Positions 1 to 49,099 of a stretch of DNA of 64,000 bases are shown one piece after another. Under the pieces are notes generated by a model. It was not told where the DNA came from and ran no database searches. It saw only the letters and a program-made list of their open reading frames with translations. The stretch is from Phoronis australis (taxonomy: Eukaryota > Phoronida > Phoronidae), in the NCBI GenBank assembly GCA_002633005.1, contig NMRA01000008.1:814985-878984 (forward strand), written 5' to 3'. How positions within the stretch are numbered: the stretch's first letter is position 1; each line of letters starts with the position of its first letter. A program made the translations under genes and the position numbers.

Positions 1-759
1 ACACCTATTTAAGCATACAGGTTTCTTCTATTATCATTGTAAAAAGAAAAAAATTACAAAAATAAATCAACATGAACACTTGACAACATGAACACTTGAC
101 AACAAGGTTAACAAACCTGCAAGTATGCAATCTTATGGCACAACATTAAATTTGATTAAAAACTGTTGTTTACACCAAAACTATGTTACTTTTAGGAAAC
201 AATTTACAGGAACAGGGAATTCAGAGAAAATCCTTCTCAAATAAGTACACATAGAAAAAAGACTTCTAAAATAGTCATGAGGTAATAAATTAATTTAAGT
301 ATACAATATTCAATAGCAGAGCATTTAAAATAAGACATAGAAAAAAACTGATTTTTTACTCATGCTATTCTACAAAACAGAAACAAATTACCAATTTTAG
401 TTGTAAGTATTATGGGTAGTACGACAGCCTAGCACAACTATTATTTAACAACACACCGTACAAAATCCAGCCATAATTAAGAAAGCCTTAGTTTATACAT
501 GCAAGATAAGGTTTATCGACAGCTGAACTGATCTTCTGCGAGGACAGTCAATCCCAGCAAAAATTGCGATTAAAAGAATTGCGTTAATTACAAAAAAAAA
601 CAATAAAACGCATACCAACAATTAACAGTTTGACTAGCCTGGAAACAAGACAACCAACAGACTGAAAATAAAATGAAGAAAAACCTGAATAACAATTACC
701 AGTCTTGTCACAATAAACACTGGTAAAACTTCACAAAGACTAATAACAAGAGCAACGCG
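1..759. other. AT-rich stretch without recognised features
   Basis: I see no exon-like open frame, splice-bounded segment or clear repeat here. It lies downstream of the 3' end of the minus-strand ankyrin gene and left of the tandem array. Confidence 0.5.
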
Positions 760-2235
760 GAGCGTTGAAATGCGCCCACGAATGCATAGCAAATGGTGTG
801 CTATTAGGGTTATTTATTTGTATCATAAAAATGGCCACTAGATGGCGCAAAAACGTACAATCCATCCAAATACAGCTATGGATGCAAAACAAAACAGAGC
901 TACCACTAAGAGGTGCCACAGTAGTCAGTCGCCATCATCAAATGTCTTCTTCAGACTGAGAACATTTCAATTTTCAAAACCATACCTAGGATTTGGTTGA
1001 CCAGGGTTTGAAAACAGCAAAAATGGCCACTAGGTGGCGCAAAATACCTAGATTCCATCCAAAAACAGGAGCAAAGCGTCATCTCTTCAATAGATGCCTA
1101 TATTCAAAATTTTATGAAAATCTGTTTTGGACCTTTGAAGATACAGAGGTAAACGTAAAAAACTAAAATTGCCACTAGGGAGCACACAAGTGGTCAGATC
1201 CATCTGAATGTCGTTGTCAACATCATATAAATACACTTGCTAAATCAAGTAAAGATCCTGCAAACGGTTTAGGAAATACAGCCATGAGCGCAAAAAAAAA
1301 TGCCAACAACAGGCGCCACAGTAATCGAAGTTGGAAAACCATCATCAGCTGTCCACTTCATAGTTAAAACATACATGCCAATTTTCACAATTATCCTGAA
1401 AGCTGTTTGGTTGATAGAGGAGTGGACGCCAAAAAACAGACTCGAAAACAGTAAAAATGGCCATTAGGTGGCGCAAACTAGGTCGAATCCATCTGAAAAT
1501 GGAGAGATGGCGTCACCTCATTAACAGATGCCTGCATGCCAAATTTTATGAAAATACATTGAGGACCTTTGAGGTAAACGTAAAAAAAAAAATTGCCACT
1601 AGGTGGCACACCAGTAGTCAGATCTGTCTGATAGTCGTCATCCTGCGTTATTAACATCATATAAATACACTTACTAAATTTAGTAAAGATCCTGCAAACG
1701 GTTTAGGAGATACAGCCATAAGCGCAAAAAAAAAACAAAATTGCCACTAGGAGGCGCCACAGTAGTTGAAGTCGTCGGAAAACCATCGTCAGCCGTCCAC
1801 TTCATAGTAAGAACATACATGACAATTTTCGCAATCATCCTTTGAGCGGTTTGGTTGATGGAGGGATGGACTCGAAAACAGTAAAAATGGCCACTAGGCG
1901 GCGCAAAACACCTCACATCCATCCGAAAACAAAAGGATAGCGTCATCTCATTAATAGATACCTATGTGCCAAATTTCATGAAAATCGGTTGAGGATCTTT
2001 CAAGATACAGAGGCAAATGTAAAAAACTAAAATTGCCACCAGGGGGCACAGTGGTATTCGGGTTGGTCCGAAATTTGTCGCCCTCTGTCGCCAACGCCAT
2101 AGCAACACATCTGCCAAATTTCAATAAGATCTTGCAAGGGGTTTGGGAGATACAGCCGCGGACGCCCAGACAGAGATGATGGCAATATGCACCCACACAT
2201 AAATATGTGGGCGCATAAAAAACAATTGCAGGCAA
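760..2235 (+). repeat. Satellite-like tandem array with CTCF-like 14-mers
   Basis: Three diverged monomers of about 130-160 bp make a higher-order unit of about 430-440 bp. For example, related blocks recur at 1027, 1461 and 1891, at 1172, 1596 and 2036, and at 1303 and 1744. Each monomer carries a version of CCACTAGGTGGCGC followed by a text like 'caaatttcatgaaaatcggt' or 'ggtttaggagatacagcc'. The 14-mers at 835, 1027, 1596 and 2036 fit CCASYAGRKGGCRS exactly; those at 1172, 1461, 1744 and 1891 have one mismatch. All point the same way. The small open frames here are not conserved between units and look non-coding. The array ends in an inverted GC-containing motif near 2186-2216. Confidence 0.85.
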
Positions 2236-2267
2236 TCTGGCACACGTTGTGCTAGACGTGCGCAGGT

Positions 2268-2445
2268 GGGCTCATTGCATTGATCACCTGGAACCATTTT
2301 TATGCTTCATTAACATATAGTCAAAACCGAGCTGAGGAGCTGGAGACTAAACACAAAGGCACAGCCGTGGACCCCTCTAAGAGTCGCACCCACGACCTTA
2401 AGTAAAGGAAGCGGACACTTACACCAATAGGCCACACTGGCGCCT
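2268..2445 (-). mobile_element. tRNA-derived SINE
   Basis: Read on the minus strand, the head looks like a tRNA promoter: box A TGGCCTATTGG at 2424-2434 and box B GGTGCGACTCT at 2390-2400 (8 of 11 to GGTTCGANTCC). The text between them resembles the common SINE head 'gtgtggcctagtggttaagtgtccgc'. The body continues to about 2268. No clear poly(A) or target duplication was found, so the 3' limit is uncertain. Confidence 0.6.
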
Positions 2446-2578
2446 CACTTCAAACATTTACTCACTGACAAGTCTGAAAGGGTTCAGAACTGTTGTACAG
2501 CAATTGCATCTTGACAGGTCTCAGACTGATGATCCCACTGGTTAGGACATTGAAGTCATAACTTATTGACTGATAAAT

Positions 2579-2976
2579 ACCCTGTTCACACCAAAGCGGT
2601 TACAACTTTTAAACCGATTTAAAGGCTATGACTCTGTCTAAACACTTTAAAACCAGTCTTAAGAGTTGCAACTGTAGCGTGGTTATAACCCTCTGCGAAG
2701 GTCGGCAGTTTAGAGAGAGATTGCAATTGTTGTAACTACGTGTGAACACGGCGGTTGCAAAAATTATAACTCGGCAGGTGGTTTGCTGTCAAATGTCATA
2801 GGAAACGATGGCACACAGAAGCACTAACTGTAGTGAATTAGAAAGGAATATCACTGACCACTAGAAACTGATAACATCAACTACTATTACAATAGTTTTA
2901 ACTGTCGATATTAATGATAATGATTATTGAACACTATGAAAAGAGTTACAACCGGCTTAAGCTGGTGTGAAAACAT
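2579..2976. mobile_element. MITE with imperfect TIRs
   Basis: The ends are inverted copies: 'ttcacaccaaagcggttaca' on the left (2585 on) and 'ttacaaccggcttaagctgg' plus 'tgtgaa' on the right (to about 2970). The inside (about 400 bp) has no coding frame. This is the usual build of a non-autonomous DNA transposon; the superfamily cannot be named from the ends alone. Confidence 0.5.
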
Positions 2977-4398
2977 CAGCGTGGAAGGGATATACGGGCA
3001 CACATCAAGTTACGAACCTGCACGATTATGCTTCTTATCCTAGCAGCAGTGCAAAAATTGGCCAGATTCTCAACAAAATCACACACCATGCCTAAAACTT
3101 TGTTCACTGCTTGGATTTTGCATCTTTACCGAAGCCATTGACTTGGGAAGAGAGAGACACACTGTATGGTAATGACAACCAAATCCTTAAAGGACCAATG
3201 CACAATAGATCGTAGGCGTGAACATTTCATGCTAGAAAGTACAACAGTATGACAACAACCATCGAATCAATATTTTGCGACTCGTAAAAACAAAGTTTCC
3301 CTCAATGAAATATGTTCCCATAACGACCCACTAGGACAGCTAAGAGGGTAGTAAGCCTACTTTAGCAACATCCACTTATGCACGTGGTCAGCACAGTGTT
3401 CTGCAGACGCGAAAACCTTGCAAAAGAGCAACATCAGACAAAAACCATGCCAGTGAAATGCAAGTGTTCTGTGATTAAGCTAGAGACCTTACCAGCATGA
3501 CCTCAGTGGTAAAATAGCAGTCATTGATTGGTCGGTGACGCTGGAATGTTGAATTATGGGGTAGAATTTGTGAATCATGGGATAGAATTCATTGTTTCCA
3601 CCCCATAAGCGAAAGTTTCTTTCTGCAAGTACATGTTTTGTCGTCTTGGGTTTAATGGAACACAGCACTCCCAATACCGCTATGGTCTTGCTCGATAAGG
3701 CCAAAAAACAAAGTTGATTCGGGTCTCTATCTCGATTTATTTTGAAATCTGCACTAGACTAAAAAAAAATATGCCCACTCGCATCAATTTCAATCAAAGT
3801 CTGGTGTTTTTGACAAGATGCGAAACGGCACATAGGTGACTATGATTTGTCAAGCAATGGGTAACAAAAACAAAGCCCGCTTCATTTTTACTCATCACAG
3901 ACAGTGCATTTTATTTTTTTTTTTGAAAAAGTGAGCAACTAAAAATTACGGAACCACCAACTCGATTTTCAAAAAAGACCAGAATCCACTTTTACTTTTT
4001 TTGACCTAATCGCACCCTCCTATGAAAACAGGACTATACTTTGCAGTAAACTTACTTCCTTGTCATAGATTCACTAGATCTACTGTACAGTAATACACAG
4101 AAATATACTGTATTTACACGACACTAAAACCAGGCACAAGTTGTTCCATGCGCATGTTGTTCCGGAAGATGTTTAACAGTGAAAGTGTGACTGTTTTTAT
4201 GGAACAACATGTAGCTAGAACAAGTTGTGTTCAATTCCAGTACATTGTAAAAATGTGTTCAAGATGTGGATTCATTCTTTGGACACAATGTTCAGCTTTG
4301 TGAGTAACTTTTTGGATTCAAACACTGTCCTTCTGTACGGTGTGCATCGTGAGAACAACAAATATGGCAGAGAGACAGAACTTGCAGTCTGTCTTAAG
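2977..4398. other. 3' flank of ANKRD55, candidate poly(A) signals
   Basis: On the minus strand, AATAAA-type hexamers lie at 3910-3915 and 3736-3741, about 490 and 660 nt past the stop codon. Either could end the transcript, so part of this stretch is probably 3' UTR. An inverted pair 'ttatggggt' / 'accccataa' lies near 3554-3607. No other gene is seen. Confidence 0.4.
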
Positions 4399-43307
<38,909 letters not shown>

Positions 43308-43560
43308 ATCCACTTTCACATTATGCCGGCGGTTTTCACAAAACAACACGCTGTTTTGATTTTCATGTCGAGTCTTCGTGTTACACCACTGAAGATCCGC
43401 TCACCGAACTCAATCGATCTCCGCGAACTCTGAGAGCGGAATATTGATGTACCGTAAGTGAAAGTGATGTCGCAAAATTTACCGTTGAAAACTGAAACAG
43501 TGCTCGCGCGCGATTAGAGAATGCAGTGGCAACCACGAAAACCAAAGTATGATTTCCGTT
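43308..43560 (-). promoter_or_regulatory. Probable ANKRD55 promoter and 5' UTR
   Basis: CpG-rich compared with its surroundings. Within it a 16-codon uORF (ATG at 43364-43366, TGA at 43316-43318) ends 8 nt before the main ATG. A GTTGCC half-site (minus strand of 43528-43533), like the left half of an RFX X-box, lies upstream; the right half does not match well. No TATA box is evident. The start of transcription is not fixed. Confidence 0.4.
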
Positions 43561-44015
43561 TTGCCGGGTGGCGGGCCATATTTAAAATTAGCTACTGCTA
43601 TAAAGAGCAAACTATCTAAAAATAAATTTCTGGCAAATTTTTCAATGAGTTGTTTTAGATATGATAATATTATTTTAAACAATATTTGTAAAAACAATGT
43701 AGAAAAAAACGAAGAACCACGTGCGGGATAATGTATTTAATAATTTTTCACGGTTTGCCACCCCATGGAGCATGCGCTGGAACCTGATGACCACATTTTG
43801 ACTGGGCACATACAACTGGACGTAGGCCTAGTAGTGCATGCGGTGCCATAGGAAGCGGCACTAGCCTCCAAAAAGTTTTCAGGCGTGAGGGTTCAACCGT
43901 GGCAACCGACATAAGCGTGGGGCGGGGACAGTCGAGAAAAGAAAGGCTGCTAAATGCGGATAAGTGAGAAAATGAAGAGAAACATTTAACAACTTTGTAT
44001 CAGTGCATGGTTTAC

Positions 44016-44075
44016 CTTTGGGGACCTTGGGCTGGACATTGTTGTTAGGGTCTCCGCTTTCACAGCACAGGTCGT
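44016..44075 (-). CDS. Possible alternative 5' exon of ANKRD55
   Basis: A 60-nt segment with acceptor aagtgctttag (44076) and donor CCAAAG|gtaaac (44015) is open in the phase 1-1 frame and reads DLCCESGDPNNNVQPKVPK, then a G that would complete the first codon of exon 2. It lies upstream of the exon 1 ATG, so it could only be used from a promoter further right, skipping exon 1. It could instead belong to another minus-strand gene or be chance. Confidence 0.35.
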
Positions 44076-44724
44076 CTAAAGCACTTGAAAATGTGCACGT
44101 AATGATTCATGCATTATATTTCGAAAAATCGAAAAAAATTGTAAAGCGAAGCTTTTGCGGAGCGTGTTAATTTACTTGATTTTTAAATTCAATAAGTCAA
44201 AATTTTGCGACTGCAAAACCATATTTTTCCAGAGGCACCTCTCTGGCAAGGGATAACGGAAACGACTGTCGTTTTTCCTCGAACTGTGTATCACTTGATG
44301 CCCTGACAGATATCATCAATTGCTGCAGATTTCTTGACTTTTCAAAATATTGATTATTTCATATTTAGGGGCCTCACCCTTGACGGAGGCCATTGATGAC
44401 ATTCAAGTGGCCACCCTTTTTATGTTTTTATTGACAAATTATTAAGGGTCCGCTCACTGGTAGATTGCCCAAATGTTGGACTTGATTACTCTAGTTTCCT
44501 GTTCTTTGTGAAATCGTGCAACTGATTTTCATGTTGAAGAGGATCTCTTCCTGTACCGTCTTGTGACCACACGACGGTGGAATGAACTGTCACTCTTTTT
44601 CAAGCTTAATGATGTTTTGTCTGTCATAATTAAGGTGTCCCATTTCAGACGGTACCCTCTCTCGATGGAGCAGTTCGGGGAAATGTCCCTCTGTCCCTCT
44701 ATACATGTTAATCCGACACCAGGG

Positions 44725-44945
44725 GCAGCGCAGCTCTGAAAAAAAGTGTGGGGGGAGGGGTTAAAGCCTCCCCCATCTCCCTGTGATGCACCGCCCATAG
44801 ACCATGGGCGGCCCAGCACTGAAAAAAGTTGGGTCTACCTGATAGCCTCCCAGCCCCCTTTGGTGCGCCTCCCATGGACACGGGCACTGAAAAAAGTGGG
44901 GGGGGGCTAAAGCCCCTCCAGCTCCCTTGTGGTTCGCCGAAACTG
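44725..44945. repeat. Three tandem units with 'ctgaaaaaa' and GGGGG cores
   Basis: Units beginning 'ctctgaaaaaaagtgtgggg', 'cactgaaaaaagttgggtct' and 'cactgaaaaaagtggggggg' at about 44733, 44817 and 44886, each followed by 'agcc(t/c)c(c/t)c' and a CpG-containing end. Likely transposon subterminal DNA rather than coding sequence. Confidence 0.6.
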
Positions 44946-45181
44946 GATCATAAAACAAACCTTGACCTTCGACCCAGACGGCAGAAGAATATGTGCGAAT
45001 ACACTGTTGAAGCCCAACTATAGTTGCTTCAGGCAGCTTCCAGCTACCCGCCGTCAATACGCTGGCCCTAGACCCATTCTTCCTCTCCGTGAAAGTTTGT
45101 TGGTTCATGGTTACTCAAATCCTGATGGCTGCATCCCCGGTATTCGGTATTACCCGCACCTATGGCGGACGTGGGGGGGGG

Positions 45182-46176
45182 CAGGGGCGGATCCAGGATT
45201 TTNNNNNNNNNNNNNNNNNNNNNNNNNNNNNNNNNNNNNNNNNNNNNNNNNNNNNNNNNNNNNNNNNNNNNNNNNNNNNNNNNNNNNNNNNNNNNNNNNN
45301 NNNNNNNNNNNNNNNNNNNNNNNNNNNNNNNNNNNNNNNNNNNNNNNNNNNNNNNNNNNNNNNNNNNNNNNNNNNNNNNNNNNNNNNNNNNNNNNNNNNN
45401 NNNNNNNNNNNNNNNNNNNNNNNNNNNNNNNNNNNNNNNNNNNNNNNNNNNNNNNNNNNNNNNNNNNNNNNNNNNNNNNNNNNNNNNNNNNNNNNNNNNN
45501 NNNNNNNNNNNNNNNNNNNNNNNNNNNNNNNNNNNNNNNNNNNNNNNNNNNNNNNNNNNNNNNNNNNNNNNNNNNNNNNNNNNNNNNNNNNNNNNNNNNN
45601 NNNNNNNNNNNNNNNNNNNNNNNNNNNNNNNNNNNNNNNNNNNNNNNNNNNNNNNNNNNNNNNNNNNNNNNNNNNNNNNNNNNNNNNNNNNNNNNNNNNN
45701 NNNNNNNNNNNNNNNNNNNNNNNNNNNNNNNNNNNNNNNNNNNNNNNNNNNNNNNNNNNNNNNNNNNNNNNNNNNNNNNNNNNNNNNNNNNNNNNNNNNN
45801 NNNNNNNNNNNNNNNNNNNNNNNNNNNNNNNNNNNNNNNNNNNNNNNNNNNNNNNNNNNNNNNNNNNNNNNNNNNNNNNNNNNNNNNNNNNNNNNNNNNN
45901 NNNNNNNNNNNNNNNNNNNNNNNNNNNNNNNNNNNNNNNNNNNNNNNNNNNNNNNNNNNNNNNNNNNNNNNNNNNNNNNNNNNNNNNNNNNNNNNNNNNN
46001 NNNNNNNNNNNNNNNNNNNNNNNNNNNNNNNNNNNNNNNNNNNNNNNNNNNNNNNNNNNNNNNNNNNNNNNNNNNNNNNNNNNNTCAGACATTCGCACCT
46101 CCGAACTGCCAAATGGAACATGAGGGAGTTTTAGGGGGACCATGGCCCCCTTGGCCCCCCTCTAAATCCGCTACTG
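45182..46176. mobile_element. hAT-like element around the assembly gap
   Basis: Left end CAGGGGCGGATCCAGGA and right end (reversed) CAGTAGCGGATTTAGAG are a typical hAT-type TIR pair, with G/C homopolymers just inside. 882 Ns (45203-46084) replace the inside. No matching 8-bp target duplication is visible. Frames called across the Ns are meaningless. Confidence 0.55.
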
Positions 46177-46185
46177 ATATCATAT

Positions 46186-47922
46186 GGATTCATTTTTTAA
46201 TATTCTTTTCAATCTCGTTTAACCAGATTTTTTACCAGGAAACAGTTGTTGTGCCCACTTTTCATTTTTTATTACTGACAAAGAGCTAGAATATTTATAT
46301 AGTCAGCTCCATCGAAATTGTCCAGAGATTCCAAACCTTCAGTTTGATTATCACCATATTTGCACTTTTGTATATATTATATGATTGAAGTTCTAATAAA
46401 GATTAAACTTTAATGACACGTGAAATGTTTAGTGTACCTGTAAGGTGGTAAGTTTAGGAATGGGCTCACAATGAACTTAACTAATTAAATGGATTAGCTG
46501 GCGATCAAAATCTACCACTATTTTGGTACTTCAGGTTCAACCCGTTCCCGGCAGAAGCATTAAAAATTAAATAAAGAAAACAAATATGAAACTTATCGTT
46601 CCTTTGGGAAGTGGCCTTTTGTGAAGACAAACACAAGTTAACTTTTTTAGTCATTTTGTAATATTTAGAATGTACCAAGTTAAAACTATTCTCCAGAGCT
46701 GCAGCAGGCTATAACTCTGCAAATGTCAGAGAAAACCAAATTGGGGGTACCAATAACAACCATTGTTGAAACAGTTAACGCTAGCAATTACCTTTCCATT
46801 CCATTAGCTCAGATCTACATCAATACAAAAGGTGTGCTGAATAGGCCCCGTAAAAGTTGTCTGGGGCTTAGGGAATCAGAGCGGTCACCAATGTGAGCGA
46901 GAAATTCTCCACATCATAGCTGCTGTGCGGTCTCCACGACGAGGGAAGCTCGTAGTCCATTACCTGTGAAAAACTGACACCCAATACCTCCGTCAATATC
47001 AAAACCAGTCTTGAAATAGCCTGTACACCCATTTAAATACATGACTCCAATAAACTGTCCCCTTTTCAATAACAAAATTGGGGAACTCATACCCAGTCGA
47101 TACTCAAAAAACGCAACTGCCGGGAAAACGCCGCTAGTCACTGTTCGCCAGTGCCGGACTCAGCAAGCCAAGAAGAGTCCCCCCGTCTTGCCAGGTCAGT
47201 CTAGTAGGATTTCCTCTGTGTCGTCTGCGTTAGGAAACGTCACGTTTTTGGACAAAAGTTTAAAGAACCGGTAAGGTTAATGGAAACAAGTAAAGATGGA
47301 ATGATTTTGTTGGCTCAGTCGTATGTCTCATACTTGTTATCAGGTATAAGGCATGCGAGCTCATTTCGAACATTACATAGGCCTTTGTTGCAGTTTTAAC
47401 TAAGGACAAAAGTTAATTGGTGTTTATCTTGACAGAGGGCCACTTCCCAAAGGAACGGTGGTTTTAAATATGTTTTATACCGGTTTTCGTTATTTCATTT
47501 TAAGTTCTCCTGTCTACTTTTTTCTTACCGCGAAGGAGCTGACATCTTTTTATTTTATCTTTAAACTTGTACCAAGCAGTGGTAGATTTTGATCGCCAGT
47601 GAAACTTAATTAGTTTAGTTAATTGTGAACCCATCCCTGAACTTTCCAGAATGCAGCTACACTAAACATTTCACATCGAACAAGAACTGCACGTGTCAAT
47701 AGTTCAAGATTAATCTTTATTAGGTCTCAAATCATAAAATATACAAATTGCAAATATGACTGAAGATTTGTAATCTCTGGACAATTTTGGTTGCATTGAC
47801 TACATAACTATTCTAGTTTTTTTTCAGTCATAAAAAATGAAGAGTGGGTACAAGTGAAGTACAACTGTTTCCTAGTAAAAAAGCTGGTTAAACGAGATTG
47901 AAAGATTATTAAAAGAAAAATC
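46186..47922. mobile_element. Element with inverted arms of about 470-510 bp
   Basis: Left arm 46186-46655 and right arm 47408-47922 are diverged inverted copies. For instance 'caatctcgtttaaccag' and 'ttcctttgggaagtggcc' on the left return reversed on the right. The inside (about 750 bp) has two short frames. The minus one (46914-47141) reads VAFFEYRLGMSSPILLLKRG and GVMYLNGCTGYFKTGFDIDG up to a possible donor CACAG|gtaatg (46960). I recognise neither. It could be a long-TIR transposon or an inverted duplication of a retroelement end. Confidence 0.65.
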
Positions 47923-48342
47923 CAGGGTTTGTAAATTCATCGAGCATATCAATACGCACGGCCGTTTATCTTCAATCGTACCCTGTCCCAGTGTTTGTAG
48001 TTTTTAGCTCATTAGTTCATCGATTTTTAAAATTCGAAAATCTTGCTTGGTTGTTTTTCCAGCTGAATACCGCCATGCTGTTCGTTTTTAACGAAAACTA
48101 TTGGTTAAGGAATTTTGAGAATTCTTCATTATGTACAGGCAGAGATGTTTACTAGTCAGGAAGAGATAACCAGGAAGGGACAACTGTTTTAGCGCATTTT
48201 AACGTGATTTTAAACGTGATTTCAAAAGTAATTGTTCAAGTTATCTGAAATCCAAGCATTATGTTTGAAATATTAACTCTTTAGCTATAAAATTACACCA
48301 CTTTGGTCCGCAAAGACTACATATTACTGGCACTGGGATTCT

Positions 48343-48639
48343 TTGAACGTGACACCCTTCCAAAAGATGCCTCTTTCCAGGCATGTACTCAACCTAGCCC
48401 GACACAGACACATTACTGGGCATATGGGGAGCCCTGTGTGTCCCGAGTGTGGTACTGACGTAGAATCTCCTAAACACCTGGTAGAGTCTTGCCCAGCTTT
48501 TTATAGGCTAAGGAGCAACCTACTCGATGACATTGTTACATGCCTACAACATATAGTGCATGGCAACAAATGGAAACGTCTGTCCGTTTCCCTAAAGGAG
48601 ACTGGCAGACTTGAAAACTTTCTTCACGAGGAGCCATAA
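48343..48639 (+). pseudogene. Truncated LINE ORF C-terminus (CCHC)
   Basis: 98 residues ending at TAA 48637-48639, containing TGHMGSPVCPECGTDVESP and then KHLVESCPAF: a C-x2-C-x8-H-x4-C motif followed by a Phe/Tyr, typical of the region after reverse transcriptase or RNase H in non-LTR retrotransposons. The reverse transcriptase itself is missing, as expected from 5' truncation. A possible AATAAA at 49041 may belong to its 3' end. Confidence 0.65.
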
Positions 48640-49073
48640 TTGGGGTCTCGTGCCTTTGCTCAGGTGTTTTGTGCAATGGGCCCAACCATGAGGCCTGCGC
48701 ACGTCTGATGCACCGCAAATGACATCAGACCACCTGCACTGTTTTTCTGTTGTTTTTTTTGTTTTTTTATGTACTCGGTCATGAGCCTCTTTTTGAACCA
48801 ACAGATGTCACTAAAATATGCAAATGAGGCCCGCATCGCCTACGTCAAATTTGAACCGTCAGGTGCCTATAGTGTATGACTTGAAACGCAGTTCTACTGG
48901 ATCGCGTAGTCTCCTTCCAAGAAAACTAAGAACTCACCCAAGTTCTTTGAACATTGAGTATGGTTTCACAGGAAAATACATTTAATTGTATTTGGATACG
49001 CTTGCATGTGTGTATGCGTGGACTTTGTTATTTTGCTTAAATAAAGATTTAGAAGCAGAAATTCAGTAGTGTT

Positions 49074-49099
49074 TTAATTAGGGTTAAAACCCTAATTAA
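49074..49099. repeat. Perfect 12-bp palindrome with head-to-head TTAGGG
   Basis: 'ttaattagggtt' and 'aaccctaattaa' separated by two A residues. Confidence 0.85.

Noticed and set aside
765-2245. Cluster of 60-94 codon frames on both strands
   Set aside because: They lie in the tandem array, shift frame between units and show no conserved protein.
44929-46289. Long open frames across 45.2-46.1 kb on both strands
   Set aside because: They are open only because the middle is N; the real bases on each side belong to transposon ends.
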